Of a stretch of DNA of 42,224 nucleotides, positions 31,925 through 38,555 are shown in pieces. The translations under genes and the position numbers were made by a program. Position 1 is the stretch's first letter, and every line of letters begins with the position of its first letter. The notes beneath the pieces were generated by a model that saw only the letters and a list, made by a program, of their open reading frames with translations, searched no databases and was not told the origin of the DNA. Source of the stretch: a virus; IMG/VR virus record IMGVR_UViG_3300027721_000029, positions 1-42,224 of that record. One strand, 5' to 3'.

Positions 31925-32024
31925 CCCCGCACACAGCACATGGATAGCGTGCAAAGTCAGCAAGGTGCTGACTGGTGAGCTGATCCCTTACGCCGTATTA
32001 TGCGGCTGTGCGGGGTGTTTTTTT
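31925..32024 (+). ncRNA. Cloverleaf-like structured RNA ending in a U tract
   Basis: CCCCGCACA (31925-31933) pairs with TGTGCGGGG (32007-32015), closing three inner hairpins: GCAC/GTGC (31936-31939, 31949-31952), AGTCAGC/GCTGACT (31955-31961, 31967-31973) and GCCG/CGGC (31992-31995, 32003-32006). The last abuts the closing stem as in tRNA, and TGTTTTTTT follows. It lacks tRNA-defining bases (no U33, no TTCRA loop, 9 bp closing stem). It may be a small RNA, a leader switch, or an elaborate terminator before the gene at 32047. Confidence 0.5.
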
Positions 32025-32046
32025 GACACAACAGAAAGGGGCGACG

Positions 32047-32496
32047 ATGAACGACACGAAACTAGGTGACTATGTCTTGGCATCAGCCGAAAAGGACGGC
32101 AGGCCTGAAGCTGCGTGGGCTTGCGGCTATGTGGTTGGCATTCGACACGATGGCAAAACGCGGCTGACAGTGCTGGCAGAAACGCCAAACGGCAAGCCGG
32201 TGAGTGAGTGGCGTTGGGCAAGGCCGATCACGCCGCAACAGGGCGAGGACATCGCCCTGATGGTTGAGGACAATCTGACAGGCCGGAGCGTCTGGCAGAT
32301 GCGACGGGAATTGGTTTCACTTCGCATTACTGATCCCACACCTGCTGAGATTGCGGAACGGGCTGCAGATATTCGGCGGGAATGGACACTCGATGAGCAC
32401 TTGCGGCGTGGTGGTTGGATGACACCAGCATACGAAATGCCGACATGCAATATGGAAGCGCTGACGGGTGTTGGCGGTCATGGGGTGAGTCTGTGA
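32047..32496 (+). CDS. Hypothetical early protein upstream of csrA
   Basis: 149 residues. An N-terminal beta part (GDYVLASAEKDGRPEAAWACGYVVGI) looks SH3-like; the C-terminal part has helices (TLDEHLRRGGWMTPAYE). Leader GAAAGGGGCGACGATG directly follows the U tract of the structured RNA. Its stop overlaps the GTG of the CsrA gene, giving translational coupling. Confidence 0.6.
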   Translation: MNDTKLGDYVLASAEKDGRPEAAWACGYVVGIRHDGKTRLTVLAETPNGKPVSEWRWARPITPQQGEDIALMVEDNLTGRSVWQMRRELVSLRITDPTPAEIAERAADIRREWTLDEHLRRGGWMTPAYEMPTCNMEALTGVGGHGVSL

Positions 32497-32690
32497 AGTC
32501 TGAAAAAAACTGGTTAGTTTTGGGCCGAAAGGCTGGAGAAGAAATCTGCATTGGTGACGACATCCGGGTAAAGGTCGTGTCGAAAGACGGCTCGACTTTT
32601 CGGATTGCGATACACGCCCCTGGTGGCGTGAAAGTGTTGCGTGGTGAATTGTTTGAACGTTCAAAAACACAAAAGGGGACAGAGCAGTGA
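32493..32690 (+). CDS. csrA: CsrA/RsmA-family RNA-binding regulator
   Basis: 65 residues. LVLGRKAGEEICIGDDIRVKVV (8-29) and FRIAIHAPGGVKVLRGELFE (36-55) follow the whole CsrA fold (E. coli LILTRRVGE..MIGDEV...VRIGVNAP..V.VHREEI). The RNA-contact arginines appear as Arg12 and Arg50; the residue before the second one is Leu in place of His. A six-residue extension precedes strand 1. CsrA dimers bind GGA motifs near ribosome sites and change translation or stability. The leaders of the phage's small genes contain GGA beside the start codon, so they are candidate targets. GTG start overlaps the previous stop. Confidence 0.85.
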   Translation: MKSEKNWLVLGRKAGEEICIGDDIRVKVVSKDGSTFRIAIHAPGGVKVLRGELFERSKTQKGTEQ

Positions 32691-33628
32691 ACGACATTGA
32701 AGACGCATTCGGATACACGGAACAGGTGGAGCAGCCACCAGCGGAAACAAGTCGCGAGACTCAGTTAACAGAACTGTATCAAGTCAAGGCTGATGCACTG
32801 GCAACGGTGCGACCGTTGAAGGAATTGACGGTCGAAGTGCACGGGCTGAAGAAGGTCGTCGAGGGTCGGAAAGCCGTGGTCAAGTTGCGGACGTCGATCG
32901 ACAAGCGGCGAAAGCTGTTGAATGAGGAAGCCAAGAAATGGATTGACACCGTCAACGGAGTGGCGAAGGAAATCGGGGCGATCATTGAGCCAGTTGAGAT
33001 TCACCTAAAGCATCAAGAGGCACTACACGAGGAACAGCAACGTCAGGCAGCAGAGGCCGAGCGAGTCGAGCGGGTGGCCGTTCGACGAATGTCATGGCCG
33101 GAGAATGCAGGGGCGTTTCCCGAGTCTGAAGCGGGGTCACTGACAGCACTGGAATGGACCTCGTTCACGTTCGAGAAAGTAAAGGCGGAGAACGCCAGAC
33201 GACAGGAGGAAGCACAGCGAGCGGCGGAACGTGCGGAGCTTGAAGAACTGCGACGGGCGAAAGCTGAAAGTGACCGCCGAGAGGCTGAGGCATTGGCGGA
33301 GAAACATGTAGCAGAAGAGACTGCAAGACAGGCCGAACTAGTCCGACAACAATCAGCAGAAGCCGAACAGAGTCGCATCGCACGCATAGCCAAAATGTGG
33401 GACGATCACGAACAGGAGCTGGCAGTCACAGAGGCGGCAATCGAGGCCGATATTCTGCCGTTGAATCTCCCCGTAGTAGAACAACGAAAGCCCGTCATTT
33501 ACTCCGTCAGTGACAGGCTAACGAAGTTTGAGGAACTCAAGTCCGCACTGCGTGAGCTGCTGCAAATGCAGGGCGATGTTGATTGGCGTGGAATGGTCAG
33601 GGAAGCACTGGAGGATGCAACCGTATGA
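32687..33628 (+). CDS. Long coiled-coil protein (DUF1351-like)
   Basis: 313 residues. Residues ~30-120 (KELTVEVHGLKKVV; RKLLNEEAKKWIDTVNGVAKEI; EPVEIHLKHQEALHEE) match the helical pattern of phage DUF1351-type proteins, found beside recombination genes. Then comes a very long Ala/Glu/Arg coiled coil (~165-245) and a C-terminal helical domain. Starts at GTG overlapping the csrA stop. Probably an accessory to the recombination set (RusA, Sak4-like, DUF669) that follows. Confidence 0.65.
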   Translation: MNDIEDAFGYTEQVEQPPAETSRETQLTELYQVKADALATVRPLKELTVEVHGLKKVVEGRKAVVKLRTSIDKRRKLLNEEAKKWIDTVNGVAKEIGAIIEPVEIHLKHQEALHEEQQRQAAEAERVERVAVRRMSWPENAGAFPESEAGSLTALEWTSFTFEKVKAENARRQEEAQRAAERAELEELRRAKAESDRREAEALAEKHVAEETARQAELVRQQSAEAEQSRIARIAKMWDDHEQELAVTEAAIEADILPLNLPVVEQRKPVIYSVSDRLTKFEELKSALRELLQMQGDVDWRGMVREALEDATV

Positions 33629-34053
33629 CGACGTGGAACATCACAATCTTCGGGCAGCCTGCGGGTATGCCGAGGGCACGTAGCGTTCGGACAAAATGGG
33701 GCGGCATTCGGCATTACATTCCGCAAAAGTCGCCTGGCGTTGTTTACCGCAGTATTGCGGCAAAGCTATCGGCAAGAAAGCCAAAACTGGAAGGGCCGGT
33801 CCGGGTCACAATTGGGTGCGTTTTTGAAATGCCGAAAAGCTGGACGAAAGCGAAAAAGTTGAAGCACGACGGGCAACCGCACACACAGAAGCCGGACGCC
33901 GACAACATCGCAAAAGCGATACTCGACGGGCTTAGCGAGTGCTGGCCTGACGATGCAGTGGTGTGGGAATTGATTGTTCGAAAAGTGTGGGGCCAACATG
34001 GCTCGACAGTGGTTTTTGTCACCGACACATTAACAGGGGAATACACACCGTGA
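33625..34053 (+). CDS. rusA: RusA-family Holliday junction resolvase
   Basis: 142 residues. ITIFGQPAGMPRAR (6-19), PVRVTIGCVFEMPKSW (58-73), then KPDADNIAKAILDGLSECWPDDAVV (89-113) with Asp91, Asp93 and Asp109/110: the metal-binding PDxDN...D-D signature of RusA. Resolves branched recombination or replication intermediates, probably before packaging. GGAGG supports ATG 33625. Overlaps the Sak4-like gene by four bases. Confidence 0.88.
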   Translation: MTTWNITIFGQPAGMPRARSVRTKWGGIRHYIPQKSPGVVYRSIAAKLSARKPKLEGPVRVTIGCVFEMPKSWTKAKKLKHDGQPHTQKPDADNIAKAILDGLSECWPDDAVVWELIVRKVWGQHGSTVVFVTDTLTGEYTP

Positions 34054-34853
34054 AGATTACAAGAGGCAAAAAGATCGTACCGCGAAGGGTGCTGTTGTAC
34101 GGCACGCATGGGATAGGGAAAAGCAGTTGGGCTGCACAGGCTCCGGACGTGCTGTTTCTGAATCTGGAAGACGGCTTGAACGACATCGACGTCGCGAAGA
34201 CGGAACATCTGATTCGTCTGGAACAAGTGATGGAAGCGTTGACGTTTTTGGCCACGCAGAAGCACGATTTCAAATGGGTTGCAATTGATTCGGTCGACTG
34301 GCTGGAAGCCCTGATTCACGCCGAGGTGGCACGAGAGGCCGGGAAACCGACAATCGGCGATATCGGCTACGGTGCCGGATACAAATCAGCAATGGCATAC
34401 TGGGACAAGATCCTGACAATGCTGGACTGGTTGCGCACAGAATCCGAGCGGAAACTGGGTGTGATTTTGCTGGCCCACACAGCGGTCAAGAAGTACACCG
34501 ATCCGATGACGGATTCATACGACAGGTATCAACCTGCACTGCACGAGACAGCAGCGGCAACGCTTCAGGAATGGTGCGATGAAGTACTGTTTGCGTCCTA
34601 TCGCGTTCACACTCGCAAGCAGGATGAGGGCTTCGGCAAGGAACGGATAATTGCCGGAGGATCTGGCGAACGGCTGATCCGTTGCACGGAAACGCCTGGA
34701 GCGCTGGCGAAAAACAGGCTGACGATGCCAGAGACGATCGACTTTTCGTGGGCGGCTTACGCTCAGTATTTCACACAGGCTGCTCCGGCGGCAAATATTG
34801 GTGGCATTGTGGTTGATGGTAGTTCAAAAAAATTGGAGGTGACCAATGGCTGA
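34050..34853 (+). CDS. Sak4-like RecA-fold ATPase (AAA_24)
   Basis: 267 residues. Walker A GTHGIGKSSW (18-27), a Walker B-like strand WVAIDSVDWLE (76-86) and GVILLAHTAVKKYTDP later, the pattern of the phage nucleotide-binding AAA_24/Sak4 family. Such proteins are single-strand annealing recombinases working with an SSB. The DUF669 gene immediately after, an SSB-like family, supports this. GTG start overlaps the rusA stop. Confidence 0.82.
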   Translation: MKITRGKKIVPRRVLLYGTHGIGKSSWAAQAPDVLFLNLEDGLNDIDVAKTEHLIRLEQVMEALTFLATQKHDFKWVAIDSVDWLEALIHAEVAREAGKPTIGDIGYGAGYKSAMAYWDKILTMLDWLRTESERKLGVILLAHTAVKKYTDPMTDSYDRYQPALHETAAATLQEWCDEVLFASYRVHTRKQDEGFGKERIIAGGSGERLIRCTETPGALAKNRLTMPETIDFSWAAYAQYFTQAAPAANIGGIVVDGSSKKLEVTNG

Positions 34854-35319
34854 TTTGATGGGATTTGATGCGGCAAAAGTGGAACCGAACGAGCCAGCAT
34901 CGGCAGTGCCGAAAGGCGAGTATCAAGTGATTATCGTGGAAAGCGAAAAGAAGCCAACAAGCAAGGGCGATGGATCTTTGCTGAACATGGTGCTGCAGAT
35001 TGTTGAAGGCCAGTTCAAGGGCAGGAAACTGTACGACAGGCTGAATCTGTGGAACAAAAACGAACAGGCGGCGAAGATTGCACAGGGCACGCTGTCGGCT
35101 ATTTGTCGGGCGGTGAATGTGTTGACACCACACACGAGCGAGCAGCTCCACAATCGAACGCTGACGGCTGTGGTGGACGTGTCAGAGTACCAGGGCAAGT
35201 TGAGGAATGAGGTGAAGGGCTACAAGTTAAAACAGACTGGCGTTGTGCCACCTGTCACGGTGACAGCGACCGGCGAACCGGTGGCGACAAGCGGCAAGCC
35301 AAACCCGTTTGGCATGTAG
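34846..35319 (+). CDS. DUF669 (SSB-like) protein
   Basis: 157 residues. PKGEYQVIIVESEKKPTSKGDGSLLNMVLQIVEGQFKGRKLYDRLNLWNKNEQAAKIAQGTLSAIC covers residues ~22-87 and is the DUF669 core. Such proteins are thought to act as single-strand DNA-binding partners of Sak4-like recombinases. The short C-terminus NPFGM is reminiscent of SSB tips. Overlaps the ATPase gene by eight bases; a strong terminator follows. Confidence 0.8.
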   Translation: MADLMGFDAAKVEPNEPASAVPKGEYQVIIVESEKKPTSKGDGSLLNMVLQIVEGQFKGRKLYDRLNLWNKNEQAAKIAQGTLSAICRAVNVLTPHTSEQLHNRTLTAVVDVSEYQGKLRNEVKGYKLKQTGVVPPVTVTATGEPVATSGKPNPFGM

Positions 35320-35352
35320 TTGCTCCGGTTGTGTGTCAGACTTCGACATCAT

Positions 35353-35387
35353 GCCCGGCAGTGGTCACACACTGCCGGGCTGTTTTT
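35353..35387 (+). terminator. Strong intrinsic terminator between DUF669 and helicase genes
   Basis: GCCCGGCAGTG (35353-35363) and CACTGCCGGGC (35370-35380) form an 11 bp stem, loop GTCACA, then TGTTTTTT. Only 17 bases separate the U tract from the helicase GTG start, so the helicase must rely on read-through or on a promoter inside the upstream gene. Confidence 0.9.
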
Positions 35388-35404
35388 TGCGGAAAGGGAT
35401 ACAG

Positions 35405-37111
35405 GTGCAGGCGAGATATTATCAGGACGCGGCGAATCATGCGGCGTGGGAATGGATGGCGTCAGGCCGAGGGAATCCGCTAATTGTACTGCCGACAGCG
35501 GCTGGGAAATCGGTGGTGATTGGCATGCTGATTCGCCAAGCGTTGGAATTTAATCAGCAGGTGCTCTGTCTTGCCCATCGCAAAGAACTGCTCGTTCAAA
35601 ACGCCGAGAAGATAGCGGAGATGGCAGGCGTGCAGGTCGGACTGAATTCGGCTGGCCTTGGTCGGCATGATTTCGATTCTGCGGTCATTTGTGCCGGGAT
35701 TCAATCCGTCTATCGAAAGGCCTTAGACTTCGGGGCACGTGGCTTGATCCTGATTGACGAGGCCCACCTGATTTCGGGCGATGCGGAAAGCATGTACGGC
35801 CAGTTCTTGGCAGACCTGCGGCGAGTCAATCAACGGCTTTTTGCTGTTGGCCTGACAGCTACTCCGTTCCGGACTGGGGAGGGGTTGATTGCTGGGAAGG
35901 ATAAACTGTTCAGCGGCATCTGCTACGAGTCGATGACGGGCACGCTGATTTCAGAAGGGTATCTGTCCGCGCTGACCAACAAACCTGCTGATAGCACAGT
36001 CGACACGAGTCGGGTTTCGATTCGTGACGGCGAGTTTGTTGTGGCTGAAATGGAGCGGGTTTTTTCTGGTGATTCGAACGTAACTTTAGCCTGCAGTGAG
36101 ATTGTAAACGCATGTGCTGGGCGTCGGTCGATTTTGGTTTTTTGTGCTGGCATTGCTCATGCCGAGCAAGTTCAGGCTACACTGCAGGTGATGACGGGCG
36201 AAGTCGTCGAAGTCGTTACCGGCGAAACAGACAACATGACACGCAGCCGGATTCTCAGTGACTTTCGGAACGGGGCACTTCGGTGGTGCGTAAACGTCGA
36301 TGTACTGACGACTGGTTTTGATGCTCCTCGGATTGATGCGCTGGCTGTCTTGCGTGCGACAATGTCCCCAGGGCTGTTCGCGCAGATTGTCGGGCGAGGA
36401 CTGCGCAAGGCAGACGGCAAAGAAGATTGTTTGGTGTTGGATTTCGGGGGGAACATCGCACGGCATGGAAGTCTTGATTCTCCGGACTATGGACGCTACA
36501 CGGGCGGCAAAGGTTGGACCAAAGGCGAGCCGGTCGAACGTGAGGGAGCAGGTGGAACGAAGGTCTGTGACAAATGCCGCATTGAGTGTGCGGCACGGTC
36601 TGCTTTCTGTCCTGAGTGCGGCTGGGCGTTTCCTGTCAATCATGAGGGGACAGCAGACACCGAAAGCAAGATCACTGGCAAGCCGGAACCGGAGTTGTAT
36701 GTGGTCACTTCGGTTGATTGGCATCGCCACGAGAAGAAGCGAGATCCTGACGCGGTGCCCAGTCTTTGCATCACCTACAACTGCTATCCGGAGAGTCGTG
36801 GCGAGGGCAATTTGACGGGAACCGTGGTGCGTGAGTGGGTGTGTATTGAGCATGAAGGTTTTGCGCGGCAAAAGGCTGTCGGCTGGTGGCAATGTCGCAG
36901 CATTCAGGAAGTTCCTTCGACAGTCGTCGAAGCGGTGGATATGCTGCACCGGGGAGCCTGTAGGCAAGCGACTCGCCTGTGGGTAGTGCCTGAGGGCAAG
37001 TGGCCGAAAATCGTGCGGGTTGAATTTGATGACGAGATTCCCGAGACTATGGCCGAGCCTGTCGAGGTGACAGGACCGGCGGAAGTGGATGAAGACTGGG
37101 TGCCGTTTTAA
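35405..37111 (+). CDS. SF2 DEAH helicase with C-terminal zinc ribbon
   Basis: 568 residues. Motif I LPTAAGKSVV (29-38), motif Ia LCLAHRKELLVQN, motif II LIDEAHL (116-122), motif III LTATPFR (150-156), motif V TTGFDAPRIDAL and motif VI QIVGRGLRK. Then a zinc ribbon CDKC...CPECGWAF and a C-terminal extension. This matches RadD/YejH-like or type III restriction-type helicases, here without a nuclease domain. Probable replication or repair helicase. GTG 35405 was chosen (AAAGGGATACAG upstream); the longer frame starting at 35309 would contain the terminator and overlap the DUF669 gene. Confidence 0.85.
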   Translation: MQARYYQDAANHAAWEWMASGRGNPLIVLPTAAGKSVVIGMLIRQALEFNQQVLCLAHRKELLVQNAEKIAEMAGVQVGLNSAGLGRHDFDSAVICAGIQSVYRKALDFGARGLILIDEAHLISGDAESMYGQFLADLRRVNQRLFAVGLTATPFRTGEGLIAGKDKLFSGICYESMTGTLISEGYLSALTNKPADSTVDTSRVSIRDGEFVVAEMERVFSGDSNVTLACSEIVNACAGRRSILVFCAGIAHAEQVQATLQVMTGEVVEVVTGETDNMTRSRILSDFRNGALRWCVNVDVLTTGFDAPRIDALAVLRATMSPGLFAQIVGRGLRKADGKEDCLVLDFGGNIARHGSLDSPDYGRYTGGKGWTKGEPVEREGAGGTKVCDKCRIECAARSAFCPECGWAFPVNHEGTADTESKITGKPEPELYVVTSVDWHRHEKKRDPDAVPSLCITYNCYPESRGEGNLTGTVVREWVCIEHEGFARQKAVGWWQCRSIQEVPSTVVEAVDMLHRGACRQATRLWVVPEGKWPKIVRVEFDDEIPETMAEPVEVTGPAEVDEDWVPF

Positions 37112-37123
37112 GGAGGGGTTTTA

Positions 37124-37351
37124 GTGGGTGATAGTAAACAAGTTGGTGGCGATCATTATAGCAAAATGGCTGTGCAACCGTGGGATGTTATGCGGTCATG
37201 TTTTACGCCTGCTGCGTTCGCTGGGTTCCTCACTGGGAACGTGATTAAGTATGTGATGCGAGCGAACGCAAAAGGTGGCATTGAAGACTTGAAGAAAGCA
37301 CAGCACTATCTGGACGAGTTGATAAGGTATCTGGAGGAGCCAAAACAATGA
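37124..37351 (+). CDS. DUF3310 (SaV-like) protein
   Basis: 75 residues. VGGDHYSKMAVQPWDVM, then FLTGNVIKYVMRANAKGGIEDLKKAQHYLDELI is the DUF3310 signature, found in many phages as part of, or next to, nucleotide-metabolism genes. Function unsettled. GTG start with AAGGAGGGG upstream; overlaps the next small gene by four bases. Confidence 0.85.
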   Translation: MGDSKQVGGDHYSKMAVQPWDVMRSCFTPAAFAGFLTGNVIKYVMRANAKGGIEDLKKAQHYLDELIRYLEEPKQ

Positions 37352-37491
37352 GCGGTGACATCGCGGAGTATTGTCTGGATCTGATGTGGTTGATCGGATG
37401 CCCGGTAGTGGTGTGGTCAGCTTGGCAATGTGTGCGGCTGTGGTGGTCGGTGAATGAATTTTGCAGGGAGTGCGGCGATGGGCTGGATTGA
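37348..37491 (+). CDS. Tiny membrane-like protein
   Basis: 47 residues, ATG overlapping the DUF3310 stop (AATGAGC), GGAGG a little upstream. Central hydrophobic stretch LMWLIGCPVVVWSAW, then a CREC motif near the end. Overlaps the following tiny gene by 14 bases. Function unknown. Confidence 0.5.
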   Translation: MSGDIAEYCLDLMWLIGCPVVVWSAWQCVRLWWSVNEFCRECGDGLD

Positions 37492-37576
37492 AATTCTGAA
37501 ATTGGTCGGATTTGTGGCTGCGGCTATCGTTTTCGCCGAGGCTATTGTCAGGCTGTTAATTGATCCGGAGATGTGA
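37478..37576 (+). CDS. Tiny single-span membrane protein
   Basis: 32 residues, mostly one hydrophobic helix (LVGFVAAAIVFAEAIVRLLI). GGGAG lies eight bases upstream of ATG 37478. The stop codon starts the TGAAAAC hairpin shared with 29807. Probably a small inner-membrane peptide; role unknown. Confidence 0.5.
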   Translation: MGWIEILKLVGFVAAAIVFAEAIVRLLIDPEM

Positions 37577-37592
37577 AAACACTGGGTTTTCA
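37574..37592 (+). terminator. Hairpin overlapping the stop codon, twin of 29807-29825
   Basis: TGAAAAC-ACTGG-GTTTTCA, base for base identical to 29807-29825 and likewise starting on a stop codon ahead of a promoter cassette. Confidence 0.55.
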
Positions 37593-37633
37593 GCAATTTG
37601 AATTATTCTTACGGAAATTCTTTGGAATCGGGC

Positions 37634-37661
37634 TTGCAATTTCCGATACAGATATTACACT
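37634..37661 (+). promoter_or_regulatory. Cassette promoter P5 (TTGCAA-16-TACACT)
   Basis: TTGCAA (37634-37639) and TACACT (37656-37661), same TTTCCGATACAGATAT spacer as P2. The leader stem-loop is longer here: CCCC-A-TCAGAC (37664-37674) pairs with GTCTGA-C-GGGG (37682-37692), one mismatch. Confidence 0.8.
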
Positions 37662-37726
37662 TCCCCCATCAGACAACACAAGTCTGACGGGGACAACACA
37701 ACACAACAACACAAGGGATCAGGACA

Positions 37727-37939
37727 ATGAGCACAACCTACACGACAATCGGCAGCGTACGCGGATGCTGTGGTCACAAGCACAGGACAATTGAAGCGGC
37801 AGTGGACTGTATCAAGCGGGATCAGTCTGGCTGCAGAAGTCAGGGTGGATATTCAGACCGTAACGTTCGGTATTCCGGCGGCGAAGAATTGAGTGCGAAC
37901 GAGCAGGAATATGTGCATCACCTGCACTACAGTCGATAG
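37727..37939 (+). CDS. Small hypothetical early protein 6
   Basis: 70 residues. RGCCGHKHRTIEAAVDCIKRDQSGCRSQGGYSDRNV has Cys and His spaced as in a small metal-binding protein and resembles hypothetical proteins from other phages (CGHxHRT...AxxC...GC...GGYSDR). Promoter P5 and leader ACACAAGGGATCAGGACAATG. Terminator at 37955 follows. Confidence 0.65.
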   Translation: MSTTYTTIGSVRGCCGHKHRTIEAAVDCIKRDQSGCRSQGGYSDRNVRYSGGEELSANEQEYVHHLHYSR

Positions 37940-37954
37940 TCTTCAAGTCTTTTC

Positions 37955-37981
37955 CCCCGCTGGATCGTCCGGCGGGGTTTT
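37955..37981 (+). terminator. Intrinsic terminator, start codon close behind
   Basis: CCCCGCTGGA-TCG-TCCGGCGGGG (37955-37977, one T-G pair) followed by TTTTTC. ATG 38012 comes 31 bases later with no promoter between. Confidence 0.85.
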
Positions 37982-38011
37982 TCTGGCACACAACACACAA
38001 GGGACACAACA

Positions 38012-38212
38012 ATGCTCAAAGCAACCGTAGTACACGGCAGCATCAGCCAGCACCACAGCATCGAGGTGAGTGACGATTTGCGAACGGCAAAGCGGCAGGC
38101 AGTACTGCAATTTGGAATGGGTTTTGTCGACCACACAATCCGGATTTACGACGCTGAAACTCGGGAGACGATCAGCGAGCGGCGAATCGGTGGCATCAAG
38201 TGGAGTCGGTAG
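38012..38212 (+). CDS. Small hypothetical early protein 7
   Basis: 66 residues. Strand-helix-strand pattern: LKATVVHGSISQHHSIEVS, LRTAKRQAVLQFG, DHTIRIYDAETRETISERRI. Leader ACACAAGGGACACAACAATG. No family recognised. Another terminator follows at 38227. Confidence 0.6.
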   Translation: MLKATVVHGSISQHHSIEVSDDLRTAKRQAVLQFGMGFVDHTIRIYDAETRETISERRIGGIKWSR

Positions 38213-38226
38213 GTTTCCGGGTTCAT

Positions 38227-38253
38227 CCCCTCCTGCGTGGAGGGGTTTGTTTT
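38227..38253 (+). terminator. Intrinsic terminator, start codon close behind
   Basis: CCCCTCC-TGCGT-GGAGGGG (38227-38245) followed by TTTGTTTT. ATG 38279 is 26 bases downstream. Confidence 0.85.
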
Positions 38254-38286
38254 CAACACTATTTCAAGGGGTAGGGCGATGAGCGA
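38251..38286 (+). repeat. ~36 bp direct repeat, copy 1
   Basis: Begins TTTCAACACTAT and ends ATGAGCGA. About 29 of 36 bases match 38520-38555. Carries the leader and start of the gene at 38279. Confidence 0.7.
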
Positions 38287-38536
38287 GATACACACAATTG
38301 ACGTAGATGACACCCGATATCTTCCAGGCGACAGCCGCAGGGCAGGCGGGCTAACTGTGTCAGCGGTCGTCACGGTTGACTGCCAGGGCATTGCATGGGG
38401 TACGCTTGTCGAGGCCCGAAATACACAGGAGCGGGAAGGCGATGAGCCTCCACGGCAGTGTGATGTTGATTACGGTTTGCGCCTGCTGGAACAGCTGCTT
38501 TCGACTTGCGATTTTTACAATTTCAACACTATCTGA
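38279..38536 (+). CDS. Small hypothetical early protein 8, bracketed by repeats
   Basis: 85 residues. Beta-rich first half (GGLTVSAVVTVDCQGIAWGTLVEA) and helical second half (DYGLRLLEQLLSTCDFYNFNTI). Its final codons (FNTI, stop) are encoded by the second copy of the repeat that also surrounds its start, the same arrangement seen for three genes in the left arm. No family recognised. Confidence 0.6.
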   Translation: MSEIHTIDVDDTRYLPGDSRRAGGLTVSAVVTVDCQGIAWGTLVEARNTQEREGDEPPRQCDVDYGLRLLEQLLSTCDFYNFNTI

Positions 38537-38555
38537 GAGGGCAGGACAATGAGCG
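38520..38555 (+). repeat. ~36 bp direct repeat, copy 2
   Basis: Imperfect copy of 38251-38286, holding the last codons of the gene at 38279 and the leader and MSE start of the gene at 38549. Confidence 0.7.

Noticed and set aside
31925-32015. A tRNA gene in the cloverleaf-like fold
   Set aside because: Closing stem is 9 bp rather than 7, the anticodon-like loop lacks U33, and the T-like loop has no TTCRA pattern. Kept as an unclassified structured RNA.
35309-35404. Upstream extension of the helicase gene
   Set aside because: It would include the terminator and overlap the DUF669 gene; GTG 35405 has a good ribosome site and the helicase homology begins there.
36086-36967. Minus-strand frame of 293 codons
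   Set aside because: Opposite the SF2 helicase gene with intact motifs; no ribosome site or recognisable domain.
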